A stretch of 64,000 bases of DNA from Kudoa neothunni (taxonomy: Eukaryota; Cnidaria): assembly GCA_964304625.1 (NCBI GenBank), contig OZ199840.1, positions 2,356,001 to 2,420,000 of the forward strand. The letters run 5' to 3'. The position numbers and the translations under genes were made by a program. Shown here in pieces: positions 44,213-55,973 of this stretch. The first letter of the stretch is position 1, and every line of letters starts with the position of its first letter. A model generated the notes under the pieces. That model saw only the letters and a list, made by a program, of their open reading frames with translations, was not told the origin of the DNA and did not search any database.

Positions 44213-46222
44213 CCGTAGGAAGCCGGTTTCACGCACGTCTTCAGAGACCAGGGAAAAAGTGCGTGAAATTGGTCACGTCCGGTTCTACATATCATTAATA
44301 CGCGCAAGCGCATTATGGGGAATTTGTTTTTTATTGCTACGTATTCATTCAAAAATGTTTATATTATTCGATAATGGAAGATGAATATAATATACTTAAA
44401 TAAAAAATCAAATAAATTATGTTCGAGAAAAATATTTTGTAATTTTAGTTTGTTTCATATTGTTTGAGAGAATCTTAAAGATCGACTCTTCTGCTGCATT
44501 CAAAATAGTATTTTGATTATTATCATGCGCCTAAAAAATGATTTTAATTCCTTCAAATATTCCAAAGCCTTTTTTCAGGTAATAATTTTGTTGCTGGTGA
44601 GTTCTTCCACATCGTGTGCCCCATCCGTGTCAAATTGTTCTGCATCACCAGCGTTACAATCTTAAAAAATATAATTAAAACCAAACTATCAAATATCTCA
44701 CTCGTGTTTAGTATTTGATCATTATTTGTCGGAAAAGTCAAAATCATTATATTTAAGAGCTACGTATGATTCCTCTTCTTTTATCATTTCAGTTATTTCA
44801 TTCGCGATCAAATCATCAGAAACTTTTTCACCCTTTTCGACTAATAAATTATCCTGAGTTGAGCCAGATCTTAATGAGGAAAATCCTGCTTTTATGAAAC
44901 AATTTGTGATTGTATTTTTAGAAACATTCTCCCAGGCAGTTTTAATTAAGCCCATTGATTTTAAAACGTTCGGAGGAGTTAGCTCTATTCCCATTTCAGC
45001 ACAATAAATGAATCGTTCTATCATCGACTTATTGTAACATGATTTAAAGGAATGGATGGAGTCTTGATCTAGCGACTGCAAAACGCTAGTGGTGTTTTGG
45101 GGGAAAAATATTAATTTTACGTTAGAAAAATCTTTGTGAAAATGGGAGGTCGCATTGTCTAAAAATAGTACAACCTTTTTGTCTTGATTAATAAGGTCAT
45201 CATTAATTTTGGGAATGTATCTCGAGAAAATATCCCGAGTCATCCAAGCCTTTTTGTTTGACTCGAATAAAGGCGGTAACTTCTTAATATTCTTGAAACA
45301 ACGTGATTTTTTATTCGGTCCGATTAACAAGGGATCTAGCTTTTTTCCATTTAACGAAGCTCCCAATAAAACAGTCAAACGCTTTTTTTGATTTTGTAGC
45401 CCCTCTCATGTTGTTCACGGATAAATGAACACAACTGTTACCTTAAAAGCCCATAAAAAATAGAGAAGTATTTACCACGCTGTTGTTGATATAGCAAACC
45501 CGTCTCATCATTGTTGTAAATGCAATCCACTGAATATCCATCATAAAGTGCTCCAATTTTACACATTCATTCTGCTGTAGTTTTGGGACCAACGTCGCCA
45601 GATTCGCCGTGGTAATTAATTTTATTAATGTTATATCTTTTTTTAAAGCAACAAAACCATACATGCATTTCAGTTGATAGCAAATTTTTACGATTAGCAA
45701 AATCATTTCTTTTATCTATGATATTGGCGGCACTTAATTCGATCTTTTTGCTTCTTGCGTGACAGATCCAGTCGTACACCTCTTGATCGATATCATTATT
45801 TGACCCATTATTCAAATCTTTTTTATTTTTAGAAAGTAGAACTCCATAAATTTTCACAATGTTTTCTCTCATTTTTAAAATTCCTTTGAGAGTTGTAATT
45901 GAGGATAATTTAAAATGTTTGGTGGTAGCGGCTTTCGCACCTTTGGGCAGTCAATTATCATAATATTTAATTATATTATATGTTTCTATTAAAGTTCGAA
46001 TTAGCAATGCTTTTCTGGTCATTAAAATAAAAAACAACAAATTCAAGTCAAAAAAGTGCGTGAACCGACCAATCACGTGACACGTGTGTACGTTATTGTA
46101 CAACTTTATTTTTCAAAAAAAACTGATACAATTGCGTATAAAAATTATTATTGAATCAATATTTCATCTCTTAGTCAAAATAAGTAGCTTTTTAAAAAGT
46201 GCGTGAAACCGGTTACCTACCG
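44213..46222 (-). mobile_element. Tigger/pogo element T5
   Basis: A 2010-bp Tigger element. Ends read inward: CCGTAGGAAGCCGGTTTCAC at 44213 and CGGTAGGTAACCGGTTTCAC at 46222, both continuing GCAC. TA precedes the left end at 44211-44212; the right flank reads TT, so one copy of the duplication has changed. A second copy of AGTGCGTGAAATTGGTCACG lies just inside the left end near 44258-44277. Confidence 0.87.
44417..45955 (-). pseudogene. Tigger-type transposase (T5), lightly broken
   Basis: The best preserved Tigger transposase here. From 45955: ATTKHFKLSSITTLKGILKM, then DQEVYDWICHARSKKIELSA and a second helix-turn-helix HVWFCCFKKRYNINK (about 45620-45665), the first catalytic block IYNNDETGLLYQQQRG near 45475-45525, a probable intron of about 80-100 bp, then an open 218-codon piece (44722-45378) with LLGASLNGKKLDPLLIG, KVVLFLDNATSHFHKDFSNV, QNTTSVLQSLDQD and ELTPPNVLKSMGLIKTAWEN. 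A last segment ends KQTKITKYFSRT at 44417. Catalytic aspartates are kept. I count about three interruptions apart from the probable intron. Confidence 0.85.
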
Positions 46223-46741
46223 TTTATGTATAATCTTTTGTCCGTCAAGATGTCTGTCTGCCGGTCTGTATGTGTCCACAGGTGCGCATGTGCCATGGAG
46301 AAACTTCTTTTAAACACAGCTTTTAGTTCGCATTTGAATAGATGATACCTTTGACAAAAATCGTTCATTTATTTAGAAGTTCAAATATAATGAATATCGC
46401 AGTCAGAAGTAAGGAATTTTCTGATTGTCTACCCAAATAGTAGATTAAAAAGTACCAGAATAGTATTTAAAGTTTGTTTATTCCAGGGTAATAGTCAAAT
46501 ATAATGAACTTTTACTCATTATATACAAAAAGAATCTTTTGATTTTAATACAAAATGTTCTAAGAAAGTTATATATGCCGGTTGGAGTAATTTAAGGGCA
46601 AATAAAACTATTAACGTTACATTTACAAGAGATGTTGCACTTCCCTTAAAATTTGAAGCACAATCAAACTATTTAGAATATATCTTAACTTTTCTAGTGA
46701 AATGGATATAGTTCAGCTAGTTAGATTATGATCATCTATCT

Positions 46742-47522
46742 TCTATATATATAAAGTAGTAATGTCTGTGTGTGTTTACGCACAAATCTTATCCTTATGC
46801 AAAGACTTGTTCCACTTAACGAGTCTTTTAATATATTTTAAAAGATACAAGGGGGTTGTCTAATGGCCTATAAAGTTGTGAATTGAGTGTGTCAACTTAT
46901 TGTAAACGGATTAGCGCTAGTGATAATGAGATAACCACTGCACGTGATTTGCTAATGGGTTAAGTGATATACGTAGCTAACTCTAATTTTCTGTATATGT
47001 CAACACAGTTGAAACTTTGAAAGTTTACTCTTTTCTACTTTTGAACGTACTTAAGACGATCTACAACATTCGTTCGTGCGTAGGCGGGGACTCGGTGTAA
47101 ACGAACATTTGTTGTTTAAACGAGAGATTAATACACGTGAATAAATTATTTACATTACACGTTTAATTAAAGATTAAAAGTTTTAAATATTTTAAAATGA
47201 ACATAAAACGATATTCGCTCGTTATAATTAAACTCAACATTGTTAACAAACTTTTATATCAGTTAGTTCATCGACGGGTTAGTTAAAGTGATTAATACGC
47301 CACATGAGTTGTTAAAACGTATGATTCCTAAATGAAGGTAAAGTCCAACAAAGAAAATGAAGATAGTCGGGTTATTGCTGTTTATTTCGATCAATACTGT
47401 TATAGAAAGGACGATAAAATAATTATAATTGACTTTTAACTTAAAATGACCTTGGCCTATTCAAGGCTTTAGTCAGCGTGACCGGGCGAGTAAACCCACG
47501 CAAAGCAGGGCTTTTGCGCTAG
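46742..47522 (+). mobile_element. Non-autonomous Helitron copy 2
   Basis: A 781-bp relative of 26555-27351. 5' end TCTATATATATAAAGTAGTA then TGTCTGTGTGTG; 3' end with the hairpin CGCAAAGC/GCTTTTGCG immediately before CTAG|T. Similarity to copy 1 runs over the whole length, roughly 75-80% by eye. No open frame. The start could also be at 46739. Confidence 0.82.
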
Positions 47523-47639
47523 TTTTAAATAATGACTTATCCACTAAATTGCAAATTATGGAATTACATGAAAACGTGACTGTAAATATTCAACAACTGA
47601 ACAAACGATGAATTCGCCGAAAAACCTACGAACGGATTA

Positions 47640-48010
47640 CTTGAATAAGGTCAAATATTTCGGAGTTATTACTCATAGGAAATTATTTTTAAACGTAATA
47701 AAATTGTGAAGAAAATTATGTAAAATGCCCATTTTGTAAGCTATGGTTGGTCTTAAGGTTTTAAAGAACAGTTTAATCTGCGTAGGTTAAACTTTAATAG
47801 AGCCCGAAAATCGTTGGTAAACGTTCGCCTAAATATAACTCTGAAAATTTATAAACTTTAAGATGAGGTTGAAATTTAACTAAGACAAATGATGGTTCAA
47901 TTTTGTTGCAATTTTCTATACAGGAAATATTAAAAGTAGAGAAATAAATCTTTTAAGTTGAACATGACGAGTTTCAATCATTTAAAACATTAGTGAAGTA
48001 TCAATTTAAT
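47640..48010 (+). pseudogene. Decayed Tigger-like N-terminal fragment
   Basis: The segment near 47740-47800 reads SYGWS, a stop, then GFKEQFNLRRLNFN, close to the T3 helix-turn-helix SYGWFRGFKNRFNLKKVSF. The rest is degraded. Parts of 47770-48010 are also similar to 50370-51400. Confidence 0.45.
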
Positions 48011-48078
48011 AACATTACATAAGGAAACATTGTCGCTAAAAAGAATAACTATATTTTCCTGTTATCCTAGAGACATTA

Positions 48079-49218
48079 CCGGGTTTTACATCCAAATCCG
48101 GCCTCTTCCTATTAATTTTACTATATTGCGCTAAAAAACATCGATGAATAAAGTAATAATGATAACATTGATCTAATTTCGTTCCATATCACTTAAGGTG
48201 CGACATCTGCCCATAAAGGATTCAGAATGTTGAAAAAAAGCCTTGAGGTCAGCTTCAGTTACGTTTTCAATGGATGTTTTCATTCGGTTGACTAAGTTGT
48301 TTGCTCCTCTGATAGGTCCACGTTTTCGAACACCATTTTTGATTTTGGAAAACAACTTCGCACAGATTCAGAAAAGGTGAATACCGGGGTAGATAACGAA
48401 CTTCATATGGATATTCATCATAGAAGTCTCTGTTCGAATGGTGGACTCTTATGTTATCCATTACGATAACATAACTTCCATCACCCAGTACTCGTTGTAC
48501 TTTTCGAGGGAACTCAGTAAATATATCACTGTTCACATTTCCTTGTACTGCCTCACAATGCACTACTGATGGCACTAACAGCGAGTATCATTGACACATT
48601 TTTACCTCTACTATTCTCAACTATGGGGTTGGGGGTTGTTCCTATAAGGAAGCGGCTATATGAGCGTAGCAGATGCAATCAAAAGGGGCTTTCGTCTATA
48701 AATATCATTTTTGTATACCTCCTGTCTATTGAGACGCTTGAATACCAGTCAGCATACAGTTTCCTTTTTTGTTTGACTTCGAGAGAGTTTCTACTCTTAG
48801 GTATAGCTCTCGCCATTTTAAATGATATCTTCATCGCTTTGAACCATCTCCATACAGTTGTTACACTTACCTGCACGCCAATTCTGTCAACAATTGATTG
48901 GAGAGTTACCGTTCAATCATCCTCTATTAATTTCAAAATTTAGATTTTTGTTTCATCAGTAATTTTGACATGTCTTGCTCCACCCTTTGAATCCTTGCAT
49001 GAGACCTCTTTGTCATAATATTAGTTTATTATATCAGAAAGAGAACTCTTATGTATTCCAAGACTTCTTGACACTTCAGATTGAGGATAACCTTCAAAAA
49101 CTACCATGTGTACAGCAGCTTCTCTCATTTCATCTGTATGCTCCTACGACCCACCATTTTTTAAGCGTTAGGTCTGTATTTGATTGTCCCAGTGTCCGGA
49201 ATTGGATGTGAAACCCGG
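48079..49218 (-). mobile_element. Tc1/mariner-like element, TA-flanked
   Basis: A 1140-bp element with inverted ends CCGGGTTTTACATCCAAATC (48079) and, read inward from 49218, CCGGGTTTCACATCCAATTC, both followed by CGG. TA lies directly outside each end (48077-48078 and 49219-49220). It carries one transposase relic spanning most of its length. Confidence 0.92.
48173..49128 (-). pseudogene. Tc1/mariner (DDE_3) transposase, broken
   Basis: Starts at ATG 49128 with MREAAVHMVVFEGYPQSEVS and SLGIHKSSLSDII, a helix-turn-helix; a second DNA-binding part reads SIVDRIGVQVSVTTVWRWFK near 48830-48895. Catalytic blocks are MIFIDESPF (48679-48710), YVIVMDNIRVHHSN (about 48430-48470) and RYSPFLNLCEVVF (about 48345-48380). 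The spacing between second D and E is 32 residues, against 34 in classical Tc1. Three stops interrupt the N-terminal third, a frame break lies near 48600-48680, and another near 48340 separates the C-terminal piece (SKIKNGVRKRGPIRGANNLV), which ends at 48173. Confidence 0.85.
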
Positions 49219-49220
49219 TA

Positions 49221-52200
49221 GTATATCCCATTTAGAAACAGTTGATGAGGAAATATCTATATCACAAAAACCATTTAAACGTCTCAGATGAATAAAGGGA
49301 TTTAAAACAAAAAACGAGTCTATTTATTTCCAAAAATACGCTTAAAACTAAGAAGATTTGTATAACGTATACCTGGAGTGAAAAAAACGAGTAAAATTAA
49401 TAGATGTTCTCTATAATAAATTATTACAATAACAATCGTATTTTGAATATACGCAGGCGCTTCCAAAAATGCATATTAGTCATCATTGCTGGCTGGTTTG
49501 CACTTTTTCTTCGGATCCGATGGGGTTCCGTATTAACCGTCAACCATTGTATTAAAAAAGAACAGTATTCTATAAGATTATTGTTATATAACTAAATCAT
49601 AACTCATATTGAACATAAACACACTAATGACACCCATGTCTTTGATTGATCGTTATCTGTTGTTCGATATAGTTTTGACGTGAAGTGGTTCTTTTAGTAA
49701 ATGGCGCGAACTAAAAAAATCCAATTGGCGATTCTGGAAAGAAGAATCAAAACATTTTATGTATCTGATGATATAAGCTGCTGGTTGGAGAAATTAAACT
49801 ATACTTTTTGAGCGCAAAAGATTTAAGAAGAGGAGTAACAGAAGTCGATCATCCTCAATAATCTTCCGAAGAACTTGAAATGGGTATTAACATTAAATGG
49901 AGAGAAATGGATAATTTTCTTGGTGAATAAAACTATATAATGAACGTTGAAGATAAATAATTACCTAGAATCATTGCAAAGTGAAATTATCCCTACAATA
50001 AAATAGAATTTAAAAAGAAATAAAGCCAAAATATATATTTCGTTAAAAAGGCGTCCTAGACACTTCTTTTCCATTTATTTTTTTGAAAGGTGGAAAATGG
50101 CAAAATTAAGATAATTATAGTTTTCTTTTATCGTCCTCGACGTTCTATCGTTATCGCTATTTGATAATAAAATTTTTTAACGGGGACCTGGTTCCAAATT
50201 ATTTGTTAATTTACGGTGATCAAACATGTGTACATGCACACTACAGAATCAACCAAAATAAACGTCGAAAACTACGATCCCTAGGTATAATGAAAAAATC
50301 TGAAAATTCGACTATTAAAAAGACGAAAATAGATTTTAATCGAAAATTAAAAGGCCTAGTTATAAGTAACAGTTTAATCTGAGTAGATTTTGCATTTAAT
50401 GTTATCTGAAAATCATTTACGTCGATATCACTGGCACATATAAATATAAAAATTATTCCGTAAAAATATTAACTCCAGATGGGCTTAAATATTAACGAAA
50501 CAGTTTGATTCTATCAGCTACGTTCAAGCTTTATTGATGAAATAAATTTTATATAATAAATTTTAGTTTATTGTATATCATCTAAAAATTAGTCACACTA
50601 ACAATTTTTGTATTACAACATATAGTCACGCAAAAAATTAATTAATATCAACTATTACTTATTGCAAAAAATAATAATTTATAAATAATAATTGAAATTA
50701 TATTATTATATCATATTTGAGGAGGATTTGCGTTTTCTCTGTCGATTCCACAACTGTGTTGTAAATGTCTACAAAACAGAATTTAGTTTTTATTAAGAGC
50801 ACCAGAGGCGGATTAAAAATTCTATTTCTTAGTTATTTGTCACTATGAACATCCGTTTTTGATAAAATGGGAGATAATGGATGTCCCTGAGATATTTACG
50901 CAGTATATAAAACAGTTAAACATAATACAAAATAACAATAACATATTTATGTTTTTTGAGATTATCCTAGTTGTCATCCCATCCGTCTTTAGAACTGTTT
51001 AACATTGAATTGACGTTATCTTCCAAAAATATAGTTATGTTACTTCCTAACCTACACACTAAAAGTTATTCGTTCTTTAATTAAACGTATAAAAACATTT
51101 AATTAAGTGATCGACACTGTAAATTTAAGATTCTATTGTGGTCAACCGAGAGGATCCATAATATTGTACACTTATTATAACAAAATTTTTAGAAGTCGTT
51201 AAAACACAATATCAAATTTTTTAAAAAGCTGGATTTTGTCTCGATAATTCTGCCGTCTCGAATTTAAATAAAGACAAAATTAGGTGATTCAATTTTTGTA
51301 TAATTTTCTGTACAGCAAATGTTAAAAGTAATTAAAAGGGATGTTTCAATTAAAAAATAATGAGTTTCAACTAATTAAAACCTTAAGGGAGTGCTACTTT
51401 CAGAATTTGTAAATATGGAAGCATTAACTATAAATAATAACAAAAATACATCCAGTTATTCCTGGGACGCTAGTTGGTCATATTCAGAATTATTTGATGT
51501 TGATAAATTTAATTCAATAAACAGTTTAAATGTTTCAAATAAATATCTGATTTATTACCCAAAAATGGCCATTTAGTCCAGGAATTCACGCACACGTTGG
51601 AACAATAAATATGTAAAATATCAATAAAGTCTAAAAACTAATTCAAAATCACTTTTTTAGATAAAATATCATAATAATCGAAAATGATTAGAAATTTGAA
51701 TATTCACATGCATCCAAGATGTTCTTATCGAGCTGTCGTTATTGGCCTATTCGAAACTTCCCCAAATCCCTAAGGGATTACAAATAACCTACCACAAATT
51801 TCAGTCAGTTGAAGTTTATATTTACACATTTATCATCTAAAAAACCATTAAATTAAGAATATCATGTCTCTGTATATATATAAATTAGATGTATGTGCAA
51901 AATCATTCCTTATAGAAGGACTGTTACGATGTTGGACATGGTGAGTAAAATTTGAAAATTCAATTTTTTTGTCAAAAATACAACGAAGAGGAATTCATTT
52001 TCTAAATCTATTTGGAGGGCTCAATTGAATTTTTAGTAATAAAATTTAGTTTAGATGTATTCTCAATTAATATAATTTAAATTAGTGGGGTTGATATACA
52101 AGAGGCTACGCAGTCGTTTGTTAGAAAGTGTGTGTTAAAGTTTGCGCATATTAGCGGTATGTAAATTTGAGAATTAAAATTTCTCAAATGTTTTAAGTTA

Positions 52201-52895
52201 TCAATGATCTATATAGTTTTTATTATATTTATGATCGCCATAAAACAATGATGTGAAAACTTAAGGGGTTGTGGTGAAAATTAGATTTAGAAAATCCTCA
52301 AAGGTTTAATAAACGTTATAATTAACACGATTGTGGTACAAAAAACGGGACTTCAAAAAATATGACCTTAACATTTAGTAATTTAATGTTTATTAGAGAC
52401 AGCAATGTGGCTAATTGACAGCTGGCGTTAGTACATCACTCTCCTAGAATTATCACGACTTTAATTTCGCTAATCACAATCGTTAAAAATATGATGGAAA
52501 TAATAAAATTTTAACTGATACCTTGTATAGGCTAATGTAAGGATAATTATGTGTTTTACAATTTTTTAGAAATATTTTAAAACAAAATTATTCAAAACCA
52601 CGACAAAAATAGTTTGTTCCAAGTAGTTTATAATGTTAAAGTTCAAAAGATATATAAATAAGTTTTATTTAACATAAATTTTTCCCACTGTAAATAATGA
52701 ATTAAATTTAAATATTGGGTACACCTGATAAACTTAAACGATTCTAAAACGCTCTAGGGTCAGTATTTTGAACATTTGCTAACGTTAATCCATTGGTTGG
52801 ATTTACAATTACGACAAAAATTAGCCAAAATAAATCATAAAACTAAACTATTACGACATGTATATTCGATATATTTTGTAATTTTATAATGGTGC
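49221..52895. other. AT-rich region without a recognised gene
   Basis: Open stretches at 50161-50382 and 51391-51576 (plus strand) match no family I know. 50370-51400 is similar in places to 47770-48010 and may hold another badly decayed Tigger-like fragment. No terminal repeats found. Confidence 0.4.
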
Positions 52896-55589
52896 TTAGA
52901 TCACTGACATTTCAATATTTTCTATATTGTCTGCATCGGCAGATGCTCGAACGTTCAATTTTGATTTTTCTTCCTTGTAGAGTTTGTCTATAGTATCGTC
53001 AGTATCTTTATTGATTATAAAGAGCGCCGCTATATATTCTGTTAAATGCAATGACGTATAAACGTTTCTTACATGCACAAATCACATTAACGACTAGAGC
53101 TATGATACATATTCTCCAAATTTTATTGTTGACAAAGTCATCGAGTTTTTTCCAGAAGTCTCCGTTAATTAACGATAACCAAATTACAGGAAAACTAGCA
53201 TCCTCCACTAACGTGATGCAATTGTGACTGGACCCACAAACCCCTCTGTTATTGTCACACACATCACCTTTGTTTTTAATTAATTATATAACATCATTAA
53301 ATTACCCAACCTTTTGATTTGTAAATCAACTTTGAGTCATCATGTTGTAAAATTTCACAAGTATTAGAATCTCCTGAACTTTTGCAACATATGGCACATT
53401 TATTTTTCTTGTCTGGACAATCACATTCGATTTTTCCCTTGATCTCACAGAGGGATAAATTGCACGTCTAAATATTGCATAAGCGAACAAAAATTTGTTA
53501 AATATACCCCTTGGCCATCACAAACTTTATTATTCTCTTTGCAAAGGGTATTTTTAGCGTGGTTTGTTGAAACAGGACAAGTCGCAGAACCTTCACTAGT
53601 AAATGATTACATTTAAGTTATAATTAATTGAATATGGGAGGTACTTGCATGTAGAAGAGGTAGCACATTCATGGGCTGCCTTACATATTTTATTATTTGA
53701 TGAATATTCGCAATTAGATTCACAACACGAACCCATAGAAGGACTATACTTAATTAATTAAAATATAATTTAACGTTTGATATTGTTGCCTGCATCGAGC
53801 TCCATTCTTGAGTCTGCATCTACCACCGTTGGTGTAAGCTTTTACGCAACAACCATCTTCATTGATACCCGGATCACATACCTCGCCTTCCTCAATAATG
53901 CCATTTCCACAAACAGCCTTGTTGCTATCTAATTTATTAAGTTTATATCTTTTCACTTAAGAAAAATAAATACGTTTTAAACAATGTGTGCGTGAATTTA
54001 ATCGAATCAATTCTAAAATTCTTCTTCTACTACATGGCGAAAAGTATTTGTTATTTGGTAGAGCTCCAGAGTTAGCTGTAGCACACATGATATACATCCC
54101 ATTTAATCCCCCGGGTGAACAATCATTGACATCCTTTTTAGATGGACATTTTCTTCCTTTTTCGCAAGGGAATACCGGATCGTGCTTTTTTAAAGTTAAT
54201 TGATTATAATTAATATAATTATTACGTTCACTCCCAGTGTATGTCCGTACTCGTGGATTATAGTTTGTTCGATTGTCAATATACCGACTTTTTTCCCAAA
54301 CAAATTTGAAGTGACTATAATTCCTGCTAATTTAGCGCATATACCAGTTCCTAAAGGATAATAATTTATTCAAAATAATATTGTGTCAGCTACCTAGGGG
54401 ACTTCCGATGTATGCCATTCCAAGCGTTCCTTCCCAATCTGAACCAACCAAAAGTAATTTGGAACAGAAATCACTCTTAAAAAGATCATTGTGATTATAC
54501 AAGTAAAGAGTTTGTTCGGGGCTTTTGACAAAGTTATCCATAACGGTTAATTCATAACCACTAAGAACTCTGTACGAAGTAATCTTGTATTGGATATACG
54601 CTTCGCTCTGTGTGGTATTGAAATTTTGCAATAGTAATTTGTTTACAGTTTCATACATAGTCATAATTTCAAGAATGACGCTCTCATGTGATTTTTTACC
54701 ATGAATGTAATTTGGGTGGATATCTACATGAGTGTCGCAGATGTTATTGAATGTTGATACTTTTGCTTCCCTGGACTTTTTCGTTTCATGAATTATTTCA
54801 CTTCGCTTTATAATATAATCCTTAAAGTTATGATTTTCTGTCTGTACACTATCTTCATTATCGCCTTAATTTTTTGTTATTGAGATGAAAAGAATCACTT
54901 AATTCAATAATACCAATGTTGTGCTCCGATGCGAACAGAGATTTCCTTTTAATATTCTTTTCTAAAAATTCATGATCCAAAGAAGAATCTTTATAAAATA
55001 TTGAATGTCCCGTATTCTTTTGATTGATGTCTTTAATAAGAGACAAATCTGAGAACACATAATGTTCCGAGGAGCCATCATCATTTTCATAATCTATTTT
55101 GCCATAAAATATACCGTTTTCTATAAAACCATATGCATGGGTGTTTTGCTCTATTATTCATTGATTAAAAATATTATAATTATTAAACATTCAAATTATT
55201 AATTATTACCATCGCAAATTTTTCCTGTGAGATAGTAAACATTTAATAATTCATAAATTGGCTCGTCAGGTTTTACTTTCATACAAAAATGTAATTTACT
55301 AAATACGATGATCACAACAAATGAATTACCATCATAAATTACTTTAAAGAAGTTTTTATCTCAAAAATGAACATTTCGTCTTTGTTGTTCATATATTTTT
55401 GTATGAATTCAATATACTTTTTTAGTATAAATTCGTTGTCATAATTGAGTATTTCTAATTCTTTCAAATAACCATGGTTTGAATTGTCTGCGTTTTTGAA
55501 AATGCCTAATTAATTTTATTACAATATATTTCATGAAAATACATACCAAAAAACAATATTTCATAGAATAAAATCACTATAGGTGACAT
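52896..55589 (-). CDS. ADAM17/TACE-like membrane metalloprotease, 13 exons
   Basis: A host gene that can be read without a break as 13 exons giving about 721 residues (human ADAM17 has 824). Exons (high to low): 55589-55547, 55505-55343, 55298-55210, 55150-54914, 54864-54394, 54350-54226, 54184-53974, 53928-53775, 53743-53645, 53595-53508, 53467-53311, 53267-53073, 53029-52896. All introns are GT-AG, 31-59 nt, and phases agree. Domains: short hydrophobic signal start (MSPIVILFYEILFF), prodomain, reprolysin catalytic domain with GTLGMAYIGSPLG and zinc site HEYGHTLGVNHD split by intron 6, disintegrin domain (VCGNGIIEEGEVCDPG), cysteine-rich membrane-proximal domain, one membrane helix (ICIIALVVNVICASALFII) and a short cytoplasmic tail. 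The membrane-proximal layout matches ADAM17 rather than ADAM10. It probably sheds surface proteins at the plasma membrane. Confidence 0.9.
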
Positions 55590-55973
55590 GGGATTGATAT
55601 AATAACGATTAGAGATTAAATAAGCATGCTTTTACATTGAATAGTATAATATTTCGTGAACTTTGGATTGTATTACATATAGTTGAGTATATTTCTGCAG
55701 ATGAGCTACGCAATTTTATTAATGTATGTTATTATAAAAATTTCATAATAAACGAGTTCACAATACTACAAAGCATAGTGATCAAGGCGTGGTTATTATT
55801 TCTATATAGGATGTTTTCATAATACGAATAATAGGTTATCTCAAATATAGCCAGCCTAGTCGTTTTTTATATCTTTAGAGTTTATTCTACTTATATATTT
55901 ATTCAGTTTTCTAACAATTACCTTTAGCTTTTGCTTTTATATTTCAAAATTATGATTCAACTGCCTTTAAATT

